Assembly (NCBI GenBank): GCA_030068145.1
Contig: JAPJBO010000203.1
Coordinates: forward strand, 1-64,000
DNA length: 64,000 nucleotides
From: Diplonema papillatum
Taxonomy: Eukaryota > Euglenozoa > Diplonemea > Diplonemida > Diplonemidae
Reading direction: 5' to 3'
Shown: positions 38,976-50,085 of the stretch, one piece after another
Numbering within the stretch: the stretch's first letter is position 1
Layout of the letters: every line of letters starts with the position of its first letter
Translations under genes and position numbers: made by a program
Notes under the pieces: generated by a model
What the model saw: the letters and a program-made list of their open reading frames with translations, nothing else
The model's database searches: none
Told to the model about the DNA's origin: nothing

Positions 38976-40913
38976 TCACACATCGTTGGTAGGGTAAGGT
39001 AGGACATCGACTACTTCGTGATCGAGTGTTGCCTTCTGCGGATCGTGCACCCGTCTGCGATGAGCGGGTACAGGTATGCCACCAGATGCGAGAGGTCGGC
39101 TTGGAAGTCCGCGCAACGCTAATTTTGCCCGACTTTCAGCTTCGTCGAAGGAGTCAAGATTGTTTGTTGGGGATCGCACAGGTGGCGGGGACTGTGGCGC
39201 ACGGCCACGTGGAGAGTGCTCAGGAGAAGCGGGTTGCTGCGACATCTTCGGAACCAAGCGAGTATGTACATTGCCCTGATTTCCGTATGACGCAGTCTTT
39301 CGGCGCGTCGCCGGCTTTACCGATGACGGCGACAACTCCAGCGCCGCTTCTGTGTCCTGCTCGTCAACCCATTCTTCTAGTACAGATCCCAGCTGCTCCC
39401 GGATTGCTTGGTCGCCAAGTTCGGCAGCTGGCAAATAGAATGGGCTGCCAGGTCTGCTGTACGCATCCTCCATTTCACGAGGATCATCCGATGAGACGTG
39501 GATTACAAAGTCAGTTTTGCCTTCGCTTTGAAGGCTCTCGAAGGCTTCTTTCATATCGCTGAAGCAGCTAATAGGCCGGTTTCCAACGCCAACGATGAAA
39601 CCGCTCGTCTGCACGCCATTCCTGGATGCAGCACCTTTGGGCTCGAGATCTGTGTTCACGCAATTTGGATGGAAGGGGAACGGAGGTAAAGTCTTCGGTT
39701 TGGTTCTGTGGCCCCACGGTGGGAGCCCAGAAAAGTACTTGACATGTCCTCTGTGTTCGAATACGGACGCTTACACCGAAGGGGACCATATATTGTGGCA
39801 GTTTACGTCGTGCACGAGATACGTGGCCGTCTCTCTGGGCATTCCCCGTTGGCACGTCTCGTTTTTTATACACTGTTCCAGGTTCTGGCTCACCAGCGAG
39901 GCGATCCGGGTATTGCGGGAATGCGCAAACCCGGTCATTGTTGCGTCCGCGACTCTCCTCCAGTTCGCCCTTCCTTTGCTGCTCTTAACCGTACCCTGTT
40001 TTCCGTAGCAACTCTGGCCATGCTGCGCTACAAGATTGCAAGGACTACCTGACAAAGATCAGGCGGTCGTAGTTATCAACAGCGAGCCCACCCACGCTGC
40101 TCAAAGAGCAGCCGCGGTTTCCCCCTCTGACTCCAAAAAGGCCGACGAGTAATGAATGGAATGTTTACCTGTAATTTGGACCGGTGCATCAGGGCCCTCA
40201 GCACACCAATTTATACCCAGCGATTCTTTTGGGTTCTGCAGATGCACTTTGTACGGGGTGGCAAAAGGGCGCGTAGAAGGAGAGGCGGGCGGCTGGTGCA
40301 CTGGTGAGGCGCTGCTGAGTCGGTCGCCGTGCTTCCGAGACCACCTCTCGGCTGGATTGCTCATCGCGTCTTCCACATCGAGATCAGGGTGCTGTTGGAT
40401 GAGGGCATGCTTTGATGCGACCTGCTCGGACTGCCTTCTTTCTTCACGCATGCGCTTAAGCTCGCGTTTGGGTTCGTCTGTCCGAGGCTTCAGCGTGTCG
40501 CGCGTGGGAATAGGCATCGCTTCAATTTCGACCGGCACGGCTTTTTCTTCGACGGTCGTTCGAGGAGACACATTCGGGTTCGGGGGCGGAAACTGGTACT
40601 GTGAAAGCGGAGGAGCGGGTGAAAGCTGCACGCAGCGGCCACCATTGAGGCTGCCCGCCGAAGACTGTCGCAGGCCCGTCGCCCCGCCGTCGCTGTGCGG
40701 GCCGTAAGCCGGTTTGCGCGATTCACGCTCGTGCAGAAGCTTCTCGAGGTACTTGGGGTCCTCGCCGATTTTGGCGTTTTCCTTCTCGCGGGCATCGAGC
40801 AGGCGCTGGTCCTCGAAGTCTTCGCCGTTCTTTCTCCGCATGTAGGCAAGTACTGCCATCCCGGCTCCAAACACGAAGAACCCGCCGCCGATGGCGAAGA
40901 GGGCCACCTCCAT
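38976..40913 (-). CDS. Membrane-anchored PDZ-domain protein, two exons
   Basis: Exon 1 runs 40913-40169 and exon 2 runs 39649-38976. The 519-bp intron (donor GTAAAC, acceptor after a long pyrimidine tract ending ACACAG) splits an Asp codon and keeps frame, giving 471-472 residues. Residues 2-25 form one membrane-spanning helix (VALFAIGGGFFVFGAGMAVLAY) followed by RRK, suggesting a very short outer N-terminus and a cytoplasmic body. A charged helical segment (about 27-70) and a disordered Pro/Ser-rich region follow. The PDZ domain is split by the intron: YKVHLQNPKESLGINW (about 221-236) in exon 1 and DLEPKGAASRNGV, FIVGVGNRPI and DFVIHVS in exon 2. Exon 2 then continues as a disordered tail with RGRAPQSPPPVRSP. 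Family role known: binding of C-terminal peptides, often at membranes. Partner unknown. The joined PDZ strengthens both exon calls. Confidence 0.8.
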
Positions 40914-43135
40914 CTCGAGATGCGGGATACACCTTGTATACCTTCTTCCTTCCTCCTGCTTGAGTGCTGCCTAAAAGCCTCTTGAGAATAGTTAAGAGGA
41001 CGCAGCTCTTGACAAAAACAGATAGAAAGAAGAAGGTGCTTTATTCTTCGCTGTTTCAGAGGGGGGGTCGGTCCTGCTAGGATACGTTACGTTTTCCGAC
41101 TGTCGCTTATCGAGAGCAGTTCAAACTCGAGGTGTCTAGTCCCTTATCCCGTATTCAAGATTTCAAGTGACAAAAAAAAAAACAGAATCAAGCAACCTAT
41201 CCACGGGTGGCTACGAGAATGCAAAGGTTGTTGCGGCTCCTAACAGGACGGCTGCAAGCTCGAACAAGGCTGCGGACTCGAGAAAATGGCGCCCCCAGCT
41301 AAACAACCAACCACCTCCTGCTTGCACACGTACAGCACTTCTGGCGTGCGCAGCGCAACACTACGCGCATGCAATGCGTCAAAATCGCAGGAAGACCTAG
41401 CCTGCCAACACCAAGTGACAAGTACTCGATGGTGACGACCCAACGGCAGGCGACGACTTCGTACAGTAAGCTGGCCAACAAGAAAATGCGCGCAAACCCT
41501 ATGGGCCCAAAGATCCCGACGCTGCGCACTGCTGCTCGCACGCAGCAAACCTTACACCAAAGCTATGCTATCCATTAATCGATACTGCGTGTTCAACGGT
41601 GCCACGGCACGCACGGCGCTAACTAAAAACGAGGCAAAAGCACTATCTTTTTTTCTGCCTCAACACAATACAAATGCGCCACTCAAAGAGACCGGGAGCT
41701 CTGTTTACATTGAGTGGACCCTCACAAATGAACATTTGAAGCGACTCGTTTGCGTTGGGGTGGGCTGCTCCGATATTTTAATATTTTCCTGCGAGATGGT
41801 CGCGCTACAAACAAGGTTGTTTTCGTACACATAGAACATCGTCCGGTTACTGGGGCGTAGGGAGGAGAATTGTATGAACGTGCTTGGATTGGGCGTTCAG
41901 CGTCCCCCTCCGGAGTTTGGACACTTCATCCCCGGAAACAAACATCCGCCGTGCCTGGCTTGTTCGAGCTGGCTACATTAACTTTCGCAGATTGGGACCA
42001 ACTAAACACTAAAGTGGGAGACGCGGAAGCGAAGCGGACGCTCTATCGTATGGCCGAAAGGAGGCTTTCCCGGAATTGTTGTGCCCGTAAAGGAATGGTC
42101 GCCGTTTACGTTCCAGAGTCCACCGGCGGCCCAGTACAAAATGGCCTCAGATCGAGGCCGCAAATGGTTAGTTGAACACCAACTAACCGCATTGCGTCCG
42201 GCGAATCTGTTTTCGTAGGCAGGTGGCTCGTGGACACTGCCAGGAATCCTGTGGCGCAGAGCACAGGCGACGCCCTTTGGGATTTCTCCGTATGTGGTAG
42301 CCGGTGCCCAGCTTCTAGTACAAGTCGAGAGATCTTTCAAACTCTTCAAGCTCCTGCCTCCATAACGGCTTCGAACGCGGAGCGGAATGCTGAGAGCGAG
42401 GTGATTCGTGCTGTGCAGGTGGGTCACAAATATTCAATCTTCGCCTGTTCCGATATCGTGCTATTCGTAATCTCCGAAGATCCGATGACCTTCTTCGGCA
42501 AACCCGGTAAGCGTCTTCGAGCCAAACCTGCTCACTAGTTTCCATGTGGTAAACAGTCACTCAGTACGGGGCAGTACTACCTTGCGAATTGTTCGCGTAT
42601 AGCATTTCCGCTTCTCCTTGTGATTCGTGACTTTCCACACGGATTCTTCAGTGCAGAAAGGTATTATGTAGTTCTAGTTAGGGAGCAGTCTGTAGTTCAA
42701 AAGGACCCCTGCAGTCGTTACCACCTGAATTTGATCAAGCTAGCTGAAACTTCGGGGTTTTCATGTCTCTACACTTCTTACGGTTAGCCGTCTCCTGGAG
42801 ACCGCTGACGGCAGCTGCCAGTAAGCCGTACGTGTACGCCGTACCAGAAGACTGCCGCATCACAAGTGCGTCTTCGGCTGTGCTACCTGAATGAAAGCCA
42901 TACCTCTAGAGCTGATTTGGCGACCAGCACATCTCCGCGGTTTAGGGTGTGGTGGTTATACATGGTCGATGGAGGCTCTGACCCAAGTCCGGCGTACCGG
43001 ATGGCGTTGTAATTCCAAGACCGGGGGGCATGAGGCGACGAAGATGCGGCAGGCATGCGGGATGTTGTAGGTGCAAACATAGGGGGGGGTGGTGTCTGGT
43101 TGAGCGTCGAATAGTCAGGTACATCGCTCTCAACT
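40914..43135. other. Long stretch without a recognised gene
   Basis: Includes the presumed promoter of the PDZ gene (40914-41000). Frames at 41240-41548 minus, 41565-41834 plus and 42002-42427 minus are short and unlike any family I know. No tandem array is visible. Confidence 0.4.
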
Positions 43136-44869
43136 CTACTCCGTCGGACAGGCGACGTAGTTCGCGGTGATCGGGTGCCCTGTGTGCATGGGCATGTACT
43201 GTTTACAGTTGATCGTCAACTTGTAAGAAGCCTGAAACGTTACTGTTGAGTATGTTGAGTACACCGGGAGGCTTCGTTTGATCGTTATTTGAAGTACATG
43301 GGTGTTAGGACCACCCTTAGCGAGTCTAGAGGTAACCTTTTGCACAGTCCGGCGTTTGCGCAAACCCGAACCTTTTTGCCCTGTCCGGCGTTTGTGCAAA
43401 CCCGAACCTTTTTGTCCAGTCCGGCGTTGGTGCAAACCCGAACCTTTTTGTCCAGTCCGGCGTTTGTGCAAACCCGAACCTTTTTGTCCAGTCCGGCGTT
43501 TGCGCAAACCCGAGCCTTCTTGTGGGCGCGGTGTGTTCGGGCCGGCGAGGCCAGTGCCGTCGTCGCCAAGATCGGCGCGTCGTCGTCGTCGTGCACGCAG
43601 CGGCTGCGGGAGAGGCCGTGGGGGTGCATGGCGCGGGTCGCTTCCTGCCTGCTGGCGGGGGGGCTTCGGGGGCGACTTCGTCGTCCGCCTCCTCCGACCA
43701 CGGCTGGTAGGTGTCCCGGGCGGGGACGGCGCGCGCCGCTTCCGGCCTGTGAGGCCGTCGCTCTCGCCTAGGCTGCGACCGCCACCGCCGCCGCCGCCGC
43801 CGCGACCGCCGCCGCGTGCGCGGCCGCGACCAGTGCCGCGGCCGCCGCCACCGTCTCCGTCACTGTCGTCTCCGCCGCCTCGGCCGCCGCGGCCGCGGCC
43901 ACGGCCGCGGCAGCGGCCGCCACGACCACCGCCACCCCCGTCGCCACTGCTGCTGTCGCGGCCAGCACCACCCCTGTGATGCCCCCGTCCGCAGCACGCG
44001 TCGGCGTTCGGGCAGGTCCCGCACCGCGTCAGCCGGTGCGCCCGACAACACTGCACACGCAGGCCGTCGTCCGGTCGGTGGTGGACCAGGCAACACTGGT
44101 CCACAACGAGGCTGAAGTTCCTGCGCATGCCCGAGCACATTGCGCACTTCTGCTTCGCGCACGCGTGACAGACGGACTGTGAGCGGAGCAGGGGGTCTGC
44201 CTGCGACTCCGGGACGAGCACCGGGAGGCGTGGTCGTTGCGGCATTGGTGTGGGCTCGGCCCAGCGCGCCGAACGCTGCGCTCGCCTCGTCGCGTCATAG
44301 AGCGGGAACACGTCCCCGCCCCAGTTCTTCCCGTCCCCGAGCGCCGCACGCGGGAAGTTCCTCTCCAAGACTTCGAACGTCTCCTCCCCCCCAGCGAAAT
44401 GTGGCCGCGATGTCAGACCACCCCACAGCATCGGCGCCCCCAGCGTCCTCATCGAGCCCACCCGGTCCTTCCGTTCGGCCGGAAGCGGCGACGGCAGCTG
44501 CAGTTCCCGACACAGGCGGTACAGCGTCGCTAGCATCGTCCAAAGGGTTTTCCCCCTTCGGTTGGCGGCGAGGTTCGGGGGGCCCAGAACAACAAACAGC
44601 AACAACAAAAATTCAAGATCTTTTTTTTTCTTCAAGATGAAAAAAAATGGGCAAATCCAACGACTTCTGAAAAGGAGTTTGTCAATCCATCCATGGGTAG
44701 TATACCAGGATATACGCGAAAAAACTGTTTTTTTTACAAATATATGCGCGAGAAGACTAAAATTTACAAATATATGCACCGCGCATATATTTGTAAATTT
44801 TAGTTCTTTTCGCGCATATCTGAGCCGGTCCACCCCTCCCCCATCGAAGTGCATACTTCTGTCTATCAC
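43136..44869 (-). mobile_element. Retroelement-like ORF with Cys-rich domain, Gly/Arg region and 12-residue repeats
   Basis: The frame has no ATG at its upstream end (first ATG near 44854) and its first ~100 codons run through repeat DNA, so the real coding part probably begins near residue 105 (TLWTMLATLYRLCREL). Residues 234-298 form a Cys/His cluster: CHAC, CAMC, DQCCLVHH, DDGLRVQCCRAHRLTRCGTC, then CCGRGHH. The same pattern ends the non-LTR element ORF at 58.1-60.1 kb (residues 581-648), including AHRL-x-RCG-x-C. A Gly/Arg-rich tract (about 299-370) and PSPPGTP follow, then five repeats of GSGLHKRRTGQK from the 36-bp minisatellite. No RT, RNase H or endonuclease motif is present, so it is the 3' part of an element or a derived gene. 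Confidence 0.5.
43345..43520. repeat. 36-bp minisatellite, five copies, in frame
   Basis: Units read CAAACCCGAACCTTTTTGTC plus CAGTCCGGCGTT(T/G)G(T/C)G. The unit is a multiple of three and encodes the 12-residue repeat on the minus strand without interrupting the ORF. Confidence 0.95.
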
Positions 44870-44955
44870 AGTCTATCACAGTCTATCACAGTCTATCACA
44901 GTCTATCACAGTCTATCGCAGTCTATCACAGTCTATCACAGTCTATCACAGGGCT
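44690..44955. repeat. Dispersed repeat family T, copy A: hairpin plus GTCTATCACA array
   Basis: 44748-44781 and 44787-44817 form a near-perfect inverted repeat (GCGCGAGAAGACTAAAATTT arm, about 32 bp, loop ACCGC or shorter). After TGAGCCGGTCCACCCC comes a 10-bp GTCTATCACA array (44861-44950, one GTCTATCGCA variant). The reverse complement of this layout, array then GGGGTGGACCGGCTCA then ATATCCTGGTATA, recurs at 51303-51430. Confidence 0.8.
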
Positions 44956-45246
44956 TGTGGACTGGGGCGGCCAAGCGCGCCTGAACGCGACGATCAAGGC
45001 GAGCTGAAAAAGCGAACGCACGATAGTTCACGTTCGAAGAGGTAACCGTGACGTCGGCGACGCAGATTCTCGCCTTCGATTCTCTGTTTTTTAGCTCAAA
45101 CTAATTCAGCCCACCGCATGAGCTTACGACCACATACGCCAAGGTATTCGTGGCTTTCAAGCCTGTAATTCTGCAAAGGGCTCGGTTTTGTTTGTGTATT
45201 GGAAGCTCTGCCCCTTGTCGTAGGGTTTCTCCTCCACGCATAATAA

Positions 45247-46840
45247 AATAATCCAGAAGAGGAGGTTTCCACTTCACTACGTGAGCTCGTCCTTGCGTTC
45301 GTCGTAGCTCGGGTTCCGCTGTCAAGGATCCCGACCCTCATCAAGGAAACCACGCACATCATCTTGCGCCCGTTTCCAAATCTGGACTTGAGGAATGACG
45401 TACGTCGACGCGCCGTACGACGTGCTCTTGGACTGAGCATGATCTTGCAGGACATGGAGTTTCTGCTGCGTCTCAATACTGGAGACATCTGTCTGTCTGG
45501 TGACGCGGGCGACTTGCCTGGCTGCAACAAGGACGTCCTCACGCTTTCCTTTACCATGCAGGGTCAAAACCTTGTGTCTTTTTGAAAAGTAGCAAATTTT
45601 TTTTTCCGGAAAAAAAATGGGGTTTTTCAATTTTCAAATTTTGGAACAAAACCTGCGGTAATTTTTGACGACGTTGAGCAATTTTTTTTTTTTCCAAAAT
45701 TTTTTTTGGTGGCCATCGGCCCCGCGGGAGCGTTTTAAAAAGACACAAGGTTTTGACCCTGCATGTTACATACTTCGACTCAGTCGAAGCAGTATGGAGG
45801 AGGCATGCCGCCTTAGCTGCGCTTGTCATCGTGAAGACGAACGACGCGGTGGTACGCCATATCGCCATATCGAGCGCACCGCGAAGTACTTCACGGAGCT
45901 AAATGATAAGTTGCTCGAACTTGGCTTCCAAGTCTGCGACGAGGCTTTTATGCCACGATTGAAGAAGGTAGTGACTGACCGAGCGATGTCGTGTGCGATG
46001 TAGAGGGCGGTGTGTGCACCGACCTCTACAGCGCACAGTTCGTTGATGAGGTCATCATGGAGCCTGTCCACAGACAGCATCTCGCCGACAGCAGCATGCT
46101 GGACCAGCTGTCCTCCGACCAGTTCCCGCTGAAAGTGCTGATTCCGCTGGCATACCAGTTTATAGCTGGCAATGATCCCTTCGCGCACTGGTTTACCCAA
46201 ACCACCGGACTTTCGCCGGCTGGCATGTTCTGGGTTCCCGTGAAGTCCGGCCGCTTTTGTTCGTTGACAGCCGGTGCGTACAGCCTGACACACACGGTTC
46301 AGGGCAAGATCGTGGCCGGTTGGTTGCAACTGTATTTGGAACAGCGCGATAATGTGCTCTACTCGAGTGCTCCCGGTGCGAAGACTAAAGTGCCGAACAA
46401 GTGGCACAAGCTATTCATCGCCCTTGGCAACCCCAGCTTCTGCGATTAACTCCGCATGCTGCGCAGGGTGTTCACAGCATTGACCTATCCTCTCAGCCAG
46501 CTTCTCTGGCAATTATCTGAGCTGGGGTCGGTCAAGGAGGCTTGGATCGGAATCATCGCGTGTCTATGTCACAACCAACCCTCTTGCCTTCGAAGGAAGA
46601 AAAGATTTGTTCGGCTGCAGCGTGCCCGATAACCTGAAGCTGGTTGAAGGCAGTTCCCCGCCCACAACACTCAAGTTTGGGCATCTTGCCGCCGATGGTA
46701 TCAAGTTTGGTCGAGATCGCGAATGCGGTCAGACCTCGTATGCCGATCAACTGAAGGCTGCCGTCAAGTCCGTCTTCTCTCAGCAACCCTTGGCTGAGCT
46801 CTTCTTGATCTCGGGTCGCCGTAGGTCTCTCCCACGGGTT
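45247..46840 (+). pseudogene. Decayed gene of unknown family, interrupted by a MITE and by frame lesions
   Basis: Protein-like stretches follow one another on the plus strand in changing frames: 45247-45557 (VSTSLRELVLAFVVARVPLS, PTLIKETTHIILRPFPNLDL); after the MITE, 45770-45860 (a frame reading through EAVWRRHAALAALVIVKTND); 45865-46000 (RTAKYFTELNDKLLELGFQV); 46005-46449 (VDEVIMEPVHRQHL, FPLKVLIPLAYQFIAGND, GMFWVPVKSGRFCSLTAGAY); a TAA at 46447, then more coding-like sequence; and 46560-46830 (YVTTNPLAFEGRKDLFGCSV). Lesions are the 209-bp MITE, an 8-bp duplication at 45855-45872, a frame change near 45985-46005 (a small GT-AG intron at 45971-46034 would also fit), the TAA and a final frame change. 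I do not recognise the family. The minus frame 45826-46407 is its shadow. Confidence 0.5.
45557..45765. mobile_element. MITE, about 209 bp, with 29-bp terminal inverted repeats and TTAC target duplication
   Basis: The left arm starts CATGCAGGGTCAAAACCTTG then TGTCTTTTT. The right arm is its exact reverse complement, ending CAAGGTTTTGACCCTGCATG. TTAC precedes the left arm and follows the right arm. The interior is A/T-rich (poly-T and poly-A runs) and non-coding. Removing the element with one TTAC rejoins the host reading frame across the site. Confidence 0.8.
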
Positions 46841-48250
46841 GCCTTGCCCCATTTCGCACCAGCCTCTTCACAAGAAACAACCGGTGAACAACAGACAGGA
46901 TACTGAAGGGGAAGAACACCGAAGAGTACCGTGAGTCATCTACTGCCAAAAACTTATGGTGTGCCGGACATGCTTTGGCTCTGGGTTCGGACTCGTTCGC
47001 TGGCCGGACTTGCAGTCAACGTGAAGCCCTGCCCACAGGGTGGAACATAAGATCTGGGCCTCGGGGCCAAGGGCCAAGCAGGGGTTTTAGGTTTTTTTTG
47101 GGTGGACACCAGATTCTCTAAGGTGAAATGGTCAAAACCTCCTGGGAAATTGGGGCGAAAAAAAATTTACGAAGCGCGGTTTTTAGGTCATTCCGGCACT
47201 CAAAAAAAAATTTTTTTCGCTGACTTTTTCCCTACAGACCACCTTCGCCGCCAGGTTTTACCGGTAGGTAGGTTTCAGTAAAAATGCAAGTACATGGCCC
47301 TACCCGCACGACTCCGGGTCCGAGCTTCACCCCCCGCCGAACGGTACGGTAAATCAAACTGCTTGCATGGGGGGTCCGGGGGGCAGCCCCCCCGGGGCAC
47401 GGTACGGTACACAACAAACAGGTGGCCTTACAGGCTTACACTGTGGGACGGTCGAATTTGGCGGTTTGTGACGGTCGAATTTGGCCTGGTTACGTCGTGT
47501 GATGCTGTGTGACGGTCGATATTGGTCTTTTTACGCCGCGTGATGCTGTGTGACAGGGGAAGGTCCGGGAGGGCTCCATCCGGCGCACGGTAGAAGGGAT
47601 GCTGGCTTGGCAAGCTAGCTGAGATTTCCAGCAGAATTGTCCTGTTAGCCGTTTATGGTACGAAATGTCCTTCGCTTGACGAGTCATTAGCACGTCTGAA
47701 CTTCACCAGGGCTTTCGATATTGACTTGTCTCTAGGTTTTTGCAGAAAGGTATGCTCGCTGGAACACGGGACAGGCGCGATGACCCGCAGACAATACTCG
47801 AAGCTCATGCATGTTCATCGGCTCTACCTCATGAAGGGCTCAGACACACTTTGTAGACGAGCCTGCCACCCTCGTTCGCCACTGGCCAAGGCTCACTGCT
47901 GTAGCTCGGTTGGTTGCAAATTAAGCTCATCTGCACCATCGGGGAGTGGATGTGTTTGGTCGTTCCATGCCTGTACAGGATGGTCTTATTGCACCTTGCT
48001 AAGAGCTAAGAAAAAAACGGCGAGAGCACGAAGGCTTCTGCGTCATCAGACGAGACTGTCTCCCAGCGTCGGGCTTGCACAAAAAGTATGCCGCGGTTAG
48101 TATGTGATCGTGAAGCTAGTTTCCTCCAGAATACGCTAGCAAAATCATTTGTTTTTGTTTCTGCAATAACAGAACCCGAGCTGAACTCAAGGGATGTCGT
48201 TTGCTCGACACTAACGTTCTTGCAACGAGAAATCTCTGCGTCACCTCTGC
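46841..48250. other. Gene-poor stretch with one copy of the GTACCGTACCG hairpin repeat
   Basis: 47340-47412 contains GGTACGGTA, a GGGGGGTCCGGGGGGC/GCCCCCCCGG hairpin and CACGGTACGGTACAC, an inverted copy of the repeats at 50312 and 51040. 47445-47560 has three loose copies of TGTGACGGTCGA(A/T)(A/T)TTGG. Otherwise only short frames without motifs. Confidence 0.5.
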
Positions 48251-48277
48251 TCATTCGTCGGACCGGGACGAAGACGG

Positions 48278-48310
<33 letters not shown>

Positions 48311-49297
48311 AAGGGAAGAGGAGGACGAACCGCAAGACGTAGAATCTTCCTCTGTCTCTTCTTCATCTTCTTCAACTTCTTCAACTTCTTCTTCTTCTTC
48401 AAATGCAGTCAACACTAAAACTGCCTTATCGAAGAGAGTCTTTCCGTCAGCGGCAAACCTGACATTAACTGCCTCCAGTTTTTCCCACTTGGAATCTGGA
48501 GCCGGTTCTGTCTTCTTCCGGCCGTCACCAGCGGCCCGTCGACGTTTCTGCGCCCACCAAAGTCTACTTCCGGTCTCGATGAGCTCCCTTGCAGCAGCAT
48601 CATCCCTCGGACCGTTTTTCACCAACATCAGCTCTGCACTGACGCTTGGCACTTTCGTCCGGTTGCGTACTGAGGGCAGTCGCGCCCGCATCTGACCGAA
48701 GTCACGCTCTACGCCGGCGCTACTAGCGCACGTGCAGCAGATGGCAACTTGCACCACGCGCGGGACATTTTCTGTCATGTCCGCGTACGAGGCCAGTCGC
48801 TCCGACCAGAACTGCAATGGGTTCGGTGCGCCCGAACTCTTCTTGAAGGCTATGGCTGCAGCCTTTAGAGTCTGCCACTCCTGCAACAGACTCTTTGGCG
48901 GTACGTCAGCAAAGGAGCACAGACTCTCCCACGCGTCATTCCTGAAGCCTGGTTGCCGTAGTTCCGCCTCTTTGCAGAGAACACAGCTTACGACCAGGTT
49001 CGCAAGCACCACGTGTTCCGAAAGAACTACTTCCGGGACCATAAGTTTGGTTATGTCCTGGTGAATAGCCCGAAACCTTTTCGGAACGGTGTTGTCGATG
49101 GCCATTTTGCACAGTCGCATTTGAGTATTGCGAACGGCTCCTTCTATCTCGCAAGCCAGTCCTGCTTCAAGCTGGGCAACAAGCTGCGGGGAGGCAATTG
49201 TACGAAACAATTCGTGCAAATACTTCAGATCCGAAGCGAAGGAGGCTTTCTTCAAGCGGTCACAGAGCTTTCCTCTTTTCAGAAGCTTTACCTCCAT
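48251..49297 (-). pseudogene. C-terminal half of a hAT-type transposase with acidic and serine-rich tail
   Basis: Starting at the ATG at 49297, about 348 residues remain. Residues around 185-245 carry the hAT dimerisation signature: FWSERLASYADMTENVPRVV, then SSAGVERDFGQMRARLPSVRN and AELMLVKNG. The catalytic Glu of the VER motif is present, but the BED finger and the first two acidic residues are absent. The last ~60 residues are Glu-rich then Ser-rich and come from GAGGA and CTT/TCC microsatellites at 48265-48400. Upstream of 49297 the frame continues into the 243-bp tandem repeat, so the gene is 5'-truncated. It is unlike the 22-kb copy in detail and belongs to another hAT lineage. Confidence 0.6.
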
Positions 49298-49354
49298 GTC
49301 TGCAGCTTGGCTTTTTTTTTTTTGATTTCTTCGTCTTCGCCCGGCTGTTCGCTC

Positions 49355-50085
49355 GGCCAGAACACGCTTGTGCCTCCACCTGACTAAAATGGAAAAACGT
49401 CCAGCTGCCGGGATTGAACCCGCGTCTACAGCACCAAATTGCATCCAACAAAATTGCGACCGGCCAGAATACGCTTGTGCGACCAGCTCGCACCCGGCGG
49501 CACAAGCGTGTTCTCGGCAAGAACACACGTGTGCTGCCACAATTTGGACGGAGACGTCAAAGTTCTGTCACTTTGAGAGGTGCACACGCGTGATCTCGGC
49601 CAGAACACGCTTGTGCCTCCACCTGACTAAAATGGAAAAACGTCCAGCTGCCGGGCAAATTGCATCCAACAAAATTGCGACCGGCCAGAATACGCTTGTG
49701 CGACCAGCTCGCACCCGGCGGCACAAGCGTGTTCTCGGCAAGAACACACGTGTGCTGCCACAATTTGGACGGAGACGTCAAAGTTCTGTCACTTTGAGAG
49801 GTGCACACGCGTGATCTCGGCCAGAACACGCTTGTGCCTCCACCTGACTAAAATGGAAAAACGTCCAGCTGCCGGGATTGAACCCGCGTCTACAGCACCA
49901 AATTGCATCCAACAAAATTGCGACCGGCCAGAATACGCTTGTGCGACCAGCTCGCACCCGGCGGCACAAGCGTGTTCTCGGCAAGAACACACGTGTGCTG
50001 CCACAATTTGGACGGAGACGTCAAAGTTCTGTCACTTTGAGAGATGCACACGCGTGATCTCGGCCAGAACACGCTTGTGCCACCT
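49355..50085. repeat. 243-bp tandem repeat, three copies plus a partial, with a tRNA-like T arm
   Basis: Units start at GGCCAGAACACGC at 49355, 49598, 49819 and 50062. Unit 2 is 221 bp because it lacks 22 bp that contain GATTGAACCCGCGTCTACAG. On the minus strand this missing block reads CGCGGGTTCAATCCCGGCAG, a T-arm/box B-like sequence with four of five stem pairs. No A box or acceptor stem was found, so it is not called as a tRNA. Confidence 0.85.

Noticed and set aside
43302..43979. Pro/Arg-rich plus-strand frames opposite the Cys-rich ORF
   Set aside because: Composition is the antisense of the Gly/Arg tract and Lys/Arg repeats; the Cys-rich domain supports the minus strand.
45826..46407. 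193-codon minus-strand frame
   Set aside because: Antisense of the plus-strand decayed gene, which has the more protein-like composition and lesions that join up.
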